From an uncultured Alphaproteobacteria bacterium (lineage in GTDB: Bacteria; Pseudomonadota; Alphaproteobacteria; GCA-2731375): a stretch of DNA of 64,000 nt. Within the stretch, counting starts at the first letter, position 1. The number at the start of each line of letters is the position of its first letter. The position numbers were made by a program, and so were the translations under genes. The stretch spans positions 1,116,001 through 1,180,000 of the forward strand of contig CATOSZ010000001.1 of NCBI GenBank assembly GCA_951812805.1. The letters are read 5' to 3'. This document shows positions 28,626 through 37,378 of this stretch, piece by piece. The notes beneath the pieces were generated by a model, which saw nothing but the letters and a program-made list of their open reading frames with translations, was not told the DNA's origin and made no database searches.

Positions 28626-29815
28626 CCCGCTTCCCTATCGCGCCAGCGACCGGAGAGCCATTTGCCCTTGTCGATCTTGGCGCGGGCGTCGGCTTCGATG
28701 TCGCTCACCACGGCGAATTGCGGCCGCTTCTCGGCAACGCCGGCGCCGAGACGCTCGAGCCCCCGGCGGACGGCATCGAAATTGAAGGCTTCCAACACCG
28801 CTTGCGGGCGATTGCCTTCGCCCTCACGCACGAGATCCGTAAGCGTACCGGTCACCCCCGGTGCCAGGGATTCGGCTTCGCCGGCGAGGCTTCGAGCCTG
28901 GCGCGCCGCGTCGTCGACCTCGGCCCGGACCAGGCTCTCGCACGCGCGGGTCCGATGCGCCGCCGCCGCGTCTGCCCGCGCAGCGAGGCCGCCGCCCTCG
29001 GCAATGGCCGTTTGCGCCCGCGCGCGGAATGCCGCGGCCGCCTTGCTCGGCGGCTCGCAGCGCACGCTCGGATCCTCCAGCAGCGCGGTCAGCCGGGCTT
29101 CGCGACGCTCCAGACGGAGGCCGAGCGCCTCGCCGTCGTCCTCGAGGTCGATCAGGTAAAGGTCGAGATGCTGGGGCAGGACCGACATCAGCTCGTCGAC
29201 CTCGGCGAGCAGGTTGACGGCCTCCAGCAATTCCCGCGCGCGGACGTCGTCCGCGGTCTCGTCGCCCTCGCCGGTTTTGCGACATTGACGGATGAAGCCG
29301 CGATAGGCGTCGTCGGCGAGGCGCAGATAGGCGATGACGGCCACGCTTTCGAGCTTTTCCTTCTTCTCCTTCATGCAGCTGACGATGTCGCGAAAGCGTG
29401 CGACCTGGTTGGCACCGTAGCCCGACCATTCGGAATTGTTGGCCCAGTAGATCGACAGCTTCTCGCCGTAGACCTTCCAAATCAGCTCGGCGCTGTTCGC
29501 GGTTTGCAGGATCTTGCCCATCCCCGAGGCCACCAAGGCGCCGTCGGTCGCCTCCACCTCGACGCGCATCTGCCGGCGGAACGCGTCGACGTCGTCCGGC
29601 GAGAGCCGGTTTCTCGCCATGCGCAGGACTTCCGGGTTGGTGCGATGGCGGGCCTGGACCGATTGCAGGAAGCGCTGGCCGGCCGCCCGCACCCGCTCCT
29701 GGACCTTCGCGTCGACGGCGATTTCTGCGTATTCGCGGGCCAGCTGCCGGTTCAGGTGCCCGGTGTATTGGCTGATCGCTTCCTGCGGCAGGGAACTCGG
29801 TCGCGACGTCATGAT
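28626..29815 (-). pseudogene. Interrupted large exported coiled-coil protein, middle segment
   Basis: The central part of the 1,324-residue reconstructed protein, bounded on the right by IS21 copy A (target duplication GTCATGAT) and on the left by ISAs1 copy 2. It is long-helical, with Arg/Glu/Ala-rich heptads (for example LNRQLAREYAEIAVDAKVQE), and no cysteine-rich or catalytic motif I can identify. With IS21 excised the junction reads WWHHFIMTSRPSSLPQEA in frame. A start codon exists near 29813 from the duplication and IS edge, so a truncated product is possible but would lack the signal peptide. Confidence 0.8.
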
Positions 29816-29883
29816 TGTCAATCAGCATTTAATTCTGACCCCCTATCGGCGTGCAAAATTGACCCCCCCCTTGCTTCGACGGA

Positions 29884-29990
29884 GGTTGTCCCGGTAGTCC
29901 ACGGGAGGGCCCCGCGCGGCTTCGTGTAGCGCTTTGCGTTACGCGGAGCGAAGCCGCGTGGGAGGGGCCTGTGGGCCCACCGGGACAACC
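29884..29990. repeat. Long imperfect hairpin inside IS21 copy A
   Basis: Outer arms GGTTGTCCCGGT (29884-29895) and ACCGGGACAACC (29979-29990) are perfect complements. Inner arms GCGGCTTCG and CGAAGCCGC also pair, with an unpaired GC-rich section between. It is noncoding and repeated in copy B at 44545-44651. It may be an older palindromic repeat carried by the IS, or a transcription-blocking structure (inference). Confidence 0.7.
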
Positions 29991-30101
29991 GGGCCGGCGG
30001 CGGAACGTGGGGATCAGGTGGGGTTCTTGAAGTGGCAATGAGCTTTTGAAGTAGTGTCCAGACTGTTCTGCAAGTTTGTCATGGCTGCCGATGAGGGCCA
30101 C

Positions 30102-30151
30102 CGGCATGCCTGGCGCGGAGATTTCGATTGCTCGGAGCGCCAGGCATGCCG
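30102..30151. repeat. Perfect 15-bp inverted repeat inside IS21 copy A
   Basis: CGGCATGCCTGGCGC (30102-30116) pairs with GCGCCAGGCATGCCG (30137-30151) around a 20-base loop. A second short hairpin AGCCGCC-GTCA-GGCGGCT followed by TT comes immediately after. Both lie in the noncoding left part of the IS, and the same structures occur in copy B. Confidence 0.75.
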
Positions 30152-30383
30152 AGCCGCCGTCAGGCGGCTTTCTGGATGCGTTCGCTTTTGCTCTCCTTGA
30201 GATGGATCATGTTGAGCTAGCGGTTGGCATCCAGCCAGTCCTCATGGATTTCGATCGCGAGAGCCCGGACCAGCCGGAGGCAGCTCATCCACCCCATCGG
30301 CCCGGACTTGTGCCCCAGCTACGAAACCCCTTTTGCAGAACAATCTGTACAGGACCCGTTTTGATTTGCCCGCCTTTGCGATG

Positions 30384-30432
30384 AAAGCCCCCAGGCTGAT
30401 TGGCTCCATATAGCGGATCAGCCTGGGGCTTT
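30384..30432 (-). terminator. Terminator hairpin downstream of istB (IS21 copy A)
   Basis: AAAGCCCCCAGGCTGAT (30384-30400) pairs with ATCAGCCTGGGGCTTT (30417-30432), with a single bulged C and a 16-base loop. It begins 13 bases after the istB stop on the leftward strand. A-tract and T-tract edges make it potentially bidirectional, stopping both IS transcripts and outside reads. Confidence 0.75.
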
Positions 30433-30445
30433 GCTTACAGGGCGG

Positions 30446-31177
30446 CTACTTTTGTCGTCGCTGTTTGCTTTGTGCGAAGCGGTAAGACATGTTGCCTGTT
30501 TCGATGATTGCGCAGTGATGCGTTACACGATCCAGCAACGCGGTTGTCATTTTTGCATCTCCGAAGACGGAGACCCATTCCCCGAACTCCAGATTGGTGG
30601 TGATGATGACGCTGGTCTTCTCATAGAGTTTGCTGATCAGGTGGAACAAGAGCGCACCGCCGGATTTGGGGAATGGGATATAGCCCAGTTCGTCGATGAT
30701 GACGCAATCCATGGCCGTCAGTTGCCGGATGATCTTGCCGGCGTTGCCTTCGGCCTGTTCCTTGATCAGCGCATTGATCAGATCGACGGCGTTGAAGAAA
30801 CGGACCTTCTTTCCCTGATTGATCAACAGCGTCCCCAGAGCAATGGCGATGTGGGTTTTGCCCGTACCGGTTCCGCCCACCAGAATGAGGTTGTGGGCCT
30901 CCTGGGTGAACTGCCCTGAGCAGAAGGGGTCGATTTGCGCTTGGGTGACGGCGGCTAGGCCGTAATCGAAAGTGGCGAAGTCCTTATGGTGGGGGAACTT
31001 CGAGGCCCGCATTTGGTGCTGGATAGAGCGCACCCGGCGCTCTACAGTCTCGGCGTCGATCAGTTGCTTTATCGCAGTGGTCAGACTTGGCGGCTTGCGC
31101 GCGGCCAGCAAAGCTTCGGCGCAAGCCGCCATTCCATACAGCCTCAGGGCGATCAGTTGGTCTATCAAAGCTTTCAT
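30446..31177 (-). CDS. istB: IstB, IS21 helper ATPase (copy A)
   Basis: A 243-residue AAA+ ATPase that stimulates and targets IstA. Walker A is GGTGTGKTH near residue 103, Walker B is CVIIDELGY, and sensor I is [10 protein letters not shown]. The ATG at 31177 overlaps the istA stop as ATGA (31174-31177), the usual IS21 coupling. The frame is intact. Confidence 0.95.
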   Translation of the reverse strand: MKALIDQLIALRLYGMAACAEALLAARKPPSLTTAIKQLIDAETVERRVRSIQHQMRASKFPHHKDFATFDYGLAAVTQAQIDPFCSGQFTQEAHNLILVGGTGTGKTHIAIALGTLLINQGKKVRFFNAVDLINALIKEQAEGNAGKIIRQLTAMDCVIIDELGYIPFPKSGGALLFHLISKLYEKTSVIITTNLEFGEWVSVFGDAKMTTALLDRVTHHCAIIETGNMSYRFAQSKQRRQK

Positions 31178-32673
31178 GCGACGGCCTCCCCGGCAACGCA
31201 CAGCGTCTCATAGCGCTTGCAGTCCGCTTCGGGCCGCAAGGTCAGTTGCGGATAGGCGTGGCTCTCGCCCCATGGCGCGATGACCGGCTCCACCAGTTGG
31301 TTGATCAGATTGATGATGGCCGGAAGGCGCAGCGTGTTCTGCTCCACGGCCAGTTCACAGGCTATCTCGACCACCTCGATCCCGTGATCCTGGGCCAGCA
31401 GGAGCAGATCGACAAACTCCCGGTCCCCGCCTTTGCCGGCCATGTAATGCGCCCTGACCCGGTGCATCGCCTCAGGCAATTGCCAACCCACAAAGGGCGC
31501 GCCATCTCTCAGCGCGCCGGGCTTGCGGTCGAGTAGGGGCAGGTAATGCCAGGGCTCGAAATAGCTGGCGTTGCGGGTAAAGCGGCGCTTGTGCTCGGCA
31601 ATCACATTCTGCCCTGACACAACCACGATCCGGTCCGCATAGGCGCGCAGAGAGACAAGCTCCCCGGCGAACCGGGAGGGGACGCTATAGCGATTGGTGG
31701 CATATTGGACCAGACAGGTAGAGCGGACACGAGCGGCCTTCTCAACATAGCCGTCAAAAGCCCGGCCCAGGGGACGCAGTTCGGCGCACTCGTCTGCGAA
31801 CACGTCCGAGATCTTGCGATCCGATTGTTCGGGGTGGGCGCGATTCGCCAATTCCTCGCAGCGCAGACGCAACCAGCCGTTCAGCGCATCCAGATCGTCA
31901 AAGGCGGGCTTGGGCGCAAACAGCTGTCCCCGCAGGAACCCAACCTGGTTCTCAATCTGACCCTTCTCCCACCCCGCCGCGGGTGTGCAAGCAACCGGTT
32001 CCATCACATAGTGGTTCATCAACGCCAGAAAGCGCGGATGGAACACACGGTCCTTAGAGCGCGAAACATAGGTTACCATCGTCTTGGGGTTGTCGATGAT
32101 CACCCGGCGCGGTACGCCGCCATAGAAAGACATCGCCCGTGCAAAGGCGTCCAGCACCATCTCCTGAGATTCGCTGGGATAGGCAACAACAAAGGGCTTG
32201 CGGCTATGACATAGGCGGAAGTGGGCAACCTTTACCTTCTGCTCGACACCGCCCAGGACAGCGTATTCCGTGCTCCAGTCAAACTGGAGCGCGTCACCTG
32301 CCGTAAAGTGCAACGGAATGAACGCATCCCCCGATCCGGCGCCAGAACGCTTCAGGTCGCGGACAAACCTCTGAACCGTCGAGTAGGATCCGCTATAGCC
32401 TTCCGACACAAGCTGCTCATAAAGCTTCTTGGCCGTCCGGCGCTCACGGCGCGGGCGCCCCAGGTCCTGCTCAAAGAGCGCCCGAAGCCGGCTGGCGAAG
32501 CCATCGCTAAGCTTACGCCGGACGGGTGAAACGCGCCGCTGATAGCTCGGTGGATCGCCGTCCTTCAGATACTTCTTAATCGTGTTCCGCGACAAACCAG
32601 TCTGACGAGATACAGATCGGATACTCCGACCCTCCCGTAATATCCAACGTCGGATCTTCAATACGCTTTCCAT
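31174..32673 (-). CDS. istA: IstA, IS21-family transposase (copy A)
   Basis: A 499-residue transposase. The N-terminal helix-turn-helix ([20 protein letters not shown]) binds the terminal repeats. The DDE core has Asp in LQFDWST, Asp in [10 protein letters not shown] and Glu in KGQIENQVG. The ATG at 32673 gives [10 protein letters not shown]; an in-frame GTG at 32700 would add nine residues. It ends within the istB start. Confidence 0.95.
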   Translation of the reverse strand: MESVLKIRRWILREGRSIRSVSRQTGLSRNTIKKYLKDGDPPSYQRRVSPVRRKLSDGFASRLRALFEQDLGRPRRERRTAKKLYEQLVSEGYSGSYSTVQRFVRDLKRSGAGSGDAFIPLHFTAGDALQFDWSTEYAVLGGVEQKVKVAHFRLCHSRKPFVVAYPSESQEMVLDAFARAMSFYGGVPRRVIIDNPKTMVTYVSRSKDRVFHPRFLALMNHYVMEPVACTPAAGWEKGQIENQVGFLRGQLFAPKPAFDDLDALNGWLRLRCEELANRAHPEQSDRKISDVFADECAELRPLGRAFDGYVEKAARVRSTCLVQYATNRYSVPSRFAGELVSLRAYADRIVVVSGQNVIAEHKRRFTRNASYFEPWHYLPLLDRKPGALRDGAPFVGWQLPEAMHRVRAHYMAGKGGDREFVDLLLLAQDHGIEVVEIACELAVEQNTLRLPAIINLINQLVEPVIAPWGESHAYPQLTLRPEADCKRYETLCVAGEAVA

Positions 32674-32789
32674 CAATACCACCTGCTCTTTCCTCCGCAC
32701 TGTTCCGTGCGGATGCTAGCGTTCCAGGTGGGTCAATTCTTACCGCTCATAACCCACCAAAGTGGGTCAGTTTTGCATGCCGATTCACA

Positions 32790-33742
32790 GTCATGATGAA
32801 GTGGTGCCACCAGTATTCCGCCACCTCGCGGTAGACACCCTCTTCGATGCGCTGGTTGACCCAATACCGCTTGGCCAGCGCCTCGATGGTCGCGGCCGCG
32901 AGATCGACCAAAACGTCCTTGCCGCACTCGACGAGGTAGTTGGCCGAGGTCCCATAGCGTGACCCGCCGAGGCCCGGCGTGGCCGAGGCGGCCCCACCGC
33001 GCGGCCCGAAGCGGCTGCCGTATCGACCGCGCGCGCCGTCGGCCAGGCCCTCGAAGCTGATTCGCGCCAGCAGCTCGTAGACGCACTTCTTCATGATCGT
33101 CGGCAGCACCTGCGCGTGAACCTCGCTGCCGACCCGGGAGAGGTCGTCGAGCATGAGACGGCCCCATTCGCTCACCTCGAAGCCGATATAGGCGCCGTAT
33201 TGCGCGACATACTCTTCGAACTCCTGGGCGGAGGCGGCGAGCGCCCGGTTGTCCAACCGCCTGAAGGTCAGTTCCGCCTGCCAATGGATAAAGAGGCGGG
33301 CCGTCTCGTCGGCATCGGAAGGTGGCTCCTCGGCCCGCTCGGTGCGCTCGTAGCGGCGCCGCGCCTGGACTGCCAGTTCGCGCCGTTTGGCCGCGTTGAT
33401 GTGGATGGTGGATCCGGTCTCCGTCGCAAACCAGGTCTTGAACGCCGCCAGGTCCGCGTCGCTCCAATAGAGCGTCAGATCACGGTACGCGCGGCGCGCC
33501 CGGTCGAGCCGTATGCGATACTTCTGCTCTTCCGTACCGTAGGCCTCGCGGCGAAATTCGATGCGCGCGCGGGCCTCCAGATAATCTTCCTTGGGATCGA
33601 AGACGTCCGTCGGCGGCGGCGGACCGCCCACCTCGGCGGCGGGATCGAACGTCGCGGCGAAGGCGCCGCCGGCGCAGGCCAGCAGCAGGCCGAGAGCCAT
33701 GGTGATCGAGGGGAACCAACGCGAACGGCATGACGCGCGCAT
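32790..33742 (-). pseudogene. Interrupted large exported coiled-coil protein, N-terminal segment
   Basis: The 5' part of the 1,324-residue reconstructed gene. The ATG at 33742 lies 4 bases after the stop of the PDZ-Sel1 gene, so the two were coupled. The first 34 residues are a Sec signal peptide (basic MRASCRSRW, hydrophobic SITMALGLLLACAGG, cleavage near AFAA-TFDP), so the protein is exported. The mature part starts with a Pro-rich stretch then long helices. After residue 317 the frame runs into IS21 copy A and ends after about 17 foreign residues, so a secreted 330-odd-residue N-terminal fragment could still be made. No catalytic motif was recognised. Confidence 0.82.
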
Positions 33743-33746
33743 CGGG

Positions 33747-34934
33747 CTATTCCGAGAGCGGCGGCAACGCCGGCAGAAGCGAAGCATCCGATTCCGCCGG
33801 CGGCGGACCGGCTTGGGACGACGTCGGGGACGGCGTCGCTTGCGGCGATGTTGTACCGGCGAGCGCCGCGCGCAGCCGTTTCTCCAGCTCGGCCGACGGC
33901 TGTCCGGTCACGGGCAAGCCAGAATCGCGCTGATAGGCCGTGATCGCCGCGCCGGTTCGCCGGCCCATCAGGCCATCGGCGACGCCCGGCTCGTAGCCGA
34001 GACGCAGCAATGCCTCCTGCACACGCCGGACCTGCCGTCGATCCGCCCGCCCGGTGGCGGGTTTAGCCGTCTGGCTACGGGACGCCGTTTGCGACGTGCT
34101 GGATGCGCTCGGCCTCGCGCCGGCACTCGTTCCGCCTTCGAGGCGTTTCAGTCGCTGAGCGGCGCGCGGGTCGCCGAGATTGCGCGCCACCGCGAGCCAA
34201 TGGCGCGCCAGGGCGTCGTCCCTGGGGACGCCGGACCCCTCGGAGTAGGCATTGGCGAGCGAGACGCCGGCGGGCGCATGTCCGCTGAGCGCGGACAGCA
34301 TGAAATAGAGGTTCGCCGCGCTCGGGTTGGCGTCGACGTTGACGCCGTCCCGGTAGAATTCGGCCAGCAGGAACTGCGCCCGGGCGTTGCCGACCTGGGC
34401 GGCGATGGAGATCTGTTCGAAAGCCTTGGCATCGTCGCCGGCCGACAGCGCCGCCTCCCCCGCCGTCACCAATTTTTCCGCTTCACGAAGATAGCGCCGT
34501 CGAAGCCGGCGGGGGTCGTCGACCCGTTGCGGGGTCGCGGGCACGTAGATCTGCTCGCCGCCGCGGAAGATCGTCAGCTCGAGCGCCCTCCCCGCCGCGT
34601 TTGCCACCAGGCGATCGGCCAGCTCGCGCGTGCCGGAGATCGCGGTGCTGTCGATCTCGAGGATGATGTCGAAGGGCCAGAGGCCGGCCCGTGCCGCCGG
34701 CGAATCCGGAAGGACGCCGCGAATGAGAATACCGCGCCGCTCCGACGCGTCGAGCAGCGTGGCCGCGGCTGCATTCAGGTCGATCCCGCCGATCCCGAGC
34801 CAGGGCCGGCCTTGCGCCAGGGCCATGCCGGCGGTGAGGTGCAGGCACAACAGCAGAAGGCCGACGATACCGTGCCGGCACCACCATCGGTGATTGCGGC
34901 ACCCACGTGGCGGGGCGGTGCTGTTTCGCCGCAT
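33747..34934 (-). CDS. Exported PDZ - Sel1 - peptidoglycan-binding protein
   Basis: A 395-residue protein. An N-terminal hydrophobic segment (IVGLLLLCLHLTAGMALAQ) is a signal peptide or anchor. A PDZ-like domain follows (GILIRGVLPDSPAARAGLWPFDIILEID, about residues 60-140). Sel1/TPR-like repeats come next (AKAFEQISIAAQVGNARAQFLLAEFY and two more, about 160-265). A peptidoglycan-binding type-1 domain (VRRVQEALLRLGYEPGVADGLMGRRT, about 310-365) and a Pro/Ser tail close it. The ATG at 34934 has GGAGGG 8 bases upstream. It lies between a secreted unknown and the large interrupted exported gene on one strand. The domain mix suggests a periplasmic, wall-associated adaptor (inference). Confidence 0.85.
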   Translation of the reverse strand: MRRNSTAPPRGCRNHRWWCRHGIVGLLLLCLHLTAGMALAQGRPWLGIGGIDLNAAAATLLDASERRGILIRGVLPDSPAARAGLWPFDIILEIDSTAISGTRELADRLVANAAGRALELTIFRGGEQIYVPATPQRVDDPRRLRRRYLREAEKLVTAGEAALSAGDDAKAFEQISIAAQVGNARAQFLLAEFYRDGVNVDANPSAANLYFMLSALSGHAPAGVSLANAYSEGSGVPRDDALARHWLAVARNLGDPRAAQRLKRLEGGTSAGARPSASSTSQTASRSQTAKPATGRADRRQVRRVQEALLRLGYEPGVADGLMGRRTGAAITAYQRDSGLPVTGQPSAELEKRLRAALAGTTSPQATPSPTSSQAGPPPAESDASLLPALPPLSE

Positions 34935-34973
34935 CGCTTCGCCCTCCGATCCCCTATCCACCAGCCGCTCGGA

Positions 34974-36140
34974 TCACGAGCCCAGCTCCCGACACAACGC
35001 CGCGAACTCGGAGGTCCGACGTTTCTTGTCGTAGCGCCAATTCAGGGCGCCCCCCTCGCTTTGATTGAGCGCCTGCGGATCGCCCGAAACAGCCAGTGCC
35101 GCCGCCGTCGTGGCGAACGGGCCTTGCACGACCCGGTAATCCGGGCCTCGCGACCAGATGTCGGGCTGGATGTTGCACGGACAGCGCGGCGGCCTGGCCT
35201 CGCAGGCCCGCGCGCCTGCCCGACGCGTGTCTTCCCGCCAACGCTCGAAGAGCGCGTCGAGATCGTCCACGGACGGCACGGTCCAGTGGTCGCGTCCCTC
35301 CCTCGCCGTCGCGACATCGCTCGAAACCTCGACGATGAAACGCTGGCTTCCGTGAATGCGGTGCGCGCGCTCCCGTTTCCGCTTGCGCCATCCCTCGCCC
35401 GAAAGCTCCACGACGTAAAACCCGACATCGGGCGCGGGGCCGGTTTCGACCGGCTTGGCGGTCGTCTGTGCGACCGCGGCCGGCGCGCTGGCGACCCGTT
35501 TGCCCCAGCTCCGTTGCTTGCGCAGGGGATCCGCATCGGCCCAACCGAAGCCCCGCAGGCGCCGCCCCTCGTCGGACAGTTCCAGCTGGTCGGTGAAGCC
35601 ATGGCTCCACACCATGCGGATGGCCCGGCCATAGCAGCTCCATCGGCCATGACGAGATTGCGAGGGAAGGGTGAACGACCCGTCGGCCTCTATCCGCAGC
35701 CGTCTCTCGGGATCGCCGGACCAGTTCCACAGCCCCACCGCCGCTGCACAGGGACCGCCGCCACCCAAGGTGCCGTCCGACCGTCTGGCTTCGCTCGTCC
35801 GCGCAGGCGGGTCTTTGGCGCCCGCGCTCGACGTGACCGCGCCGCCGGCCATGGGGGCGCTGCAGGCGAGGCAGGTCCCCGTCGTCGCGCTCAGCTCGTT
35901 CCGGGTCGTCAAGGCCGATTCCCAACTTCCGTGGCGCGACACGGCGACATTGTCCGGCAAGGACGCATGGGGCGAAAGGGCATAGCAGAAACAGGTGCCG
36001 GGGCTCCGCTCCGTCGTGTGGCTTTGTTTGTGGACCCAGTAGTTCTGTCCCGACCCCTGTGCCGCGACGCCATGGGACCACCCGGACATCGATGCGATCA
36101 CCACCCAGAAGATCCATCGCCTCGCCGCGTAGAAGACCAT
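34974..36140 (-). CDS. Secreted hypothetical protein
   Basis: A 388-residue protein with a signal peptide (MVFYAARRWIFWVVIASMSG, cleavage likely after HGVAA). The mature part has ten or more cysteines, including CFCYAL, CLAC and CPCN, suggesting disulfides in the periplasm. A central piece (VGLWNWSGDPERRLRIEADGSF) resembles a small beta domain. The C-terminus (PDYRVVQGPFATTAAAL) recalls SPOR-like or cysteine-paired folds but is not a clear match. It is the first gene of the three-gene exported-protein operon and is followed by the PDZ-Sel1 gene after 39 bases. Family not recognised. Confidence 0.75.
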   Translation of the reverse strand: MVFYAARRWIFWVVIASMSGWSHGVAAQGSGQNYWVHKQSHTTERSPGTCFCYALSPHASLPDNVAVSRHGSWESALTTRNELSATTGTCLACSAPMAGGAVTSSAGAKDPPARTSEARRSDGTLGGGGPCAAAVGLWNWSGDPERRLRIEADGSFTLPSQSRHGRWSCYGRAIRMVWSHGFTDQLELSDEGRRLRGFGWADADPLRKQRSWGKRVASAPAAVAQTTAKPVETGPAPDVGFYVVELSGEGWRKRKRERAHRIHGSQRFIVEVSSDVATAREGRDHWTVPSVDDLDALFERWREDTRRAGARACEARPPRCPCNIQPDIWSRGPDYRVVQGPFATTAAALAVSGDPQALNQSEGGALNWRYDKKRRTSEFAALCRELGS

Positions 36141-36206
36141 GAAAGCAAAACTCCCCGCCTCGAATCCGACGCCCCCTCATGGGGTGACGGGCCGACACAC
36201 ATCCGC

Positions 36207-36235
36207 ATTATCGACCCCTCGCGGGCGGCGATCCA
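36207..36235 (-). promoter_or_regulatory. Possible promoter of the exported-protein operon
   Basis: On the minus strand a good -10, GATAAT (36207-36212), is 17 bases from a weak -35, TGGATC (36230-36235), about 66 bases upstream of the start at 36140. Only the -10 box is convincing. Confidence 0.35.
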
Positions 36236-36268
36236 GCACTTCGGAGATAGGGGTGGTCGCCCGGGATT

Positions 36269-36538
36269 TAGCCCGTATTTCTCACACCCTCCATGGCCTC
36301 AGTCGACCTGGGCCGAGTCGGCTCGGCGAGGTGCGGGCCCGAAAGCTTAGCGGGGCTACGTCGAGGGACCGCGCCTCGCCGAACGGCCGGCCCAGGTCGA
36401 CCCTCCGGGCGGCGCTGTTGGCCCGACAGGGGGCGTCGCACTGCTTGTACGATGAACCACATCGAACGGCGCAGTGCTCCTACCCTGTCGGGCCGACAGC
36501 GCCGCTGAGGCCGTGGAGGGTGTGAGAAATGCGGGCTA
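36269..36538. repeat. 270-bp three-way-junction (cloverleaf) inverted-repeat element
   Basis: Three nested stems make one structure. The outer arms are 34 bases each (36269-36302 and 36505-36538) and differ at two positions, both of which leave G-T/G-U pairs when read on the plus strand. Arm 1 pairs 36303-36331 with 36374-36400 around a 42-base loop. Arm 2 pairs 36411-36443 with 36472-36503 around a 28-base loop. The element begins TAGCCCG and ends CGGGCTA, so TA could be a target duplication. It encodes no convincing protein. It lies between the exported-protein operon and DUF2182 and supplies the DUF2182 stop codon. It could be a non-autonomous mobile element or a structured RNA; I cannot tell which. 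Confidence 0.8.
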
Positions 36539-37369
36539 CGCGAGCGCGCCGAACAGCAACAGCGCGCCCCAGGCCATCAGGCCGACGCCGGCGGCCGAGC
36601 CGAGCCAGTGGCCGCGCGGGATGGTTTTCTCCGCCAGGACGAAGAGGGCGAGGCCGGCGATCCAATAGAGGTTCATCACCCCGCCGTAGAACAGCAACGC
36701 CATCAGCACCCAGCAGCAGCCGAGGCAGAAGGCGCCGTGCTCGAGGCCCATGGTGAAAGCACCGAGGCGGCCCTTGCGCCACCGGTGCGAGAGAAAGTCG
36801 AGCGGGGAGCGACAATGGCGCAGGCAGGCCTGCTTCAGCGGCGTCAACTGCCAAATCCCGGCCGCCAGCAGAAGCCCGCCGCCGAGCGCGGCGCTGGTGC
36901 TCGCCATCATCGAGGACAGCAGTTCCGCCCGCTCCAGCCCCCATTGCAAGGCGGTCGCCAGCAGACTGAACGCCCCCCAGACCGCGAGATAGCCGGCGGC
37001 GAATATGCCCGTCGGTACGATCGGCGCATCGCGTTCGCGCTGGCGCCGGTCGATGCGGGCATAGAGCAGGATCATCGGCGCCGCGCTCGGCAGCATCATC
37101 GCGACCATCATGACCCACCACATGACCAGCATGAGCAACGCATAGCGGGGCGTCCAGGCGGCGGGCTGCATCGCCATCGCCGCCATCTTCGCCATGCCCC
37201 CCATGGCCGATCCGTCCTTGCCGGCCATCGACGTCATCTCGAAGGCGCTCATCCCCATGCCGGCGCCGGTCAGGATATAGAGCCAGGAGAGCGCGGCGAC
37301 CGCGATGAGGCCACCGATGACGATGATCCGGTCGCGGCGCAGCACGGCTTCCAACGGGCTTGTCGACAT
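36536..37369 (-). CDS. DUF2182 family membrane protein
   Basis: A 277-residue integral membrane protein with about seven hydrophobic segments and many methionines (GMAKMAAMAMQP, WWVMMVAMMLPSAAP). Signature stretches are LKQACLRHCRSP and GLEHGAFCLGCCWVLM, whose His and Cys suggest metal binding, as is proposed for the family. It follows the DUF1326 gene by 9 bases; the two families are often neighbours, so a joint role is likely, but the function is unknown. Its TAG stop is made of the last three bases of the cloverleaf repeat. Confidence 0.87.
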   Translation of the reverse strand: MSTSPLEAVLRRDRIIVIGGLIAVAALSWLYILTGAGMGMSAFEMTSMAGKDGSAMGGMAKMAAMAMQPAAWTPRYALLMLVMWWVMMVAMMLPSAAPMILLYARIDRRQRERDAPIVPTGIFAAGYLAVWGAFSLLATALQWGLERAELLSSMMASTSAALGGGLLLAAGIWQLTPLKQACLRHCRSPLDFLSHRWRKGRLGAFTMGLEHGAFCLGCCWVLMALLFYGGVMNLYWIAGLALFVLAEKTIPRGHWLGSAAGVGLMAWGALLLFGALA

Positions 37370-37378
37370 GGCCTCGGC

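Larger units (their letters stand above)
29816..32789 (-). mobile_element. IS21-family insertion sequence, copy A (2,974 bp)
   Basis: The ends are TGTCAATC on the left and, read inward from the right, TGTGAATC. A perfect 8-bp duplication GTCATGAT occupies 29808-29815 and 32790-32797. Inside lie istA and istB, leftward, and about 630 bases of noncoding DNA at the left end. Multiple terminal repeats with TTGACCC/CTGACCC cores near both ends fit IS21 transposase binding sites. It differs from copy B (44476-47450) by one C in a poly-C run: eight here, nine there. It interrupts the large exported-protein gene. Confidence 0.95.

Noticed and set aside
30076-30384. A 102-codon open frame in the IS21 left region
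   Set aside because: It spans the inverted repeats and terminator, lacks a ribosome site and has no recognisable motif, so it was treated as noncoding.
33591-36350. A 919-codon open frame on the plus strand
   Set aside because: It runs opposite to the signal-peptide-bearing secreted genes, has no domain sense and is a high-GC shadow.
36269-36538. An integron attC site or a riboswitch leader
   Set aside because: There is no integrase, no attC core boxes and no cassette. The putative promoter of the exported operon lies between it and the gene, so it is not in that leader.
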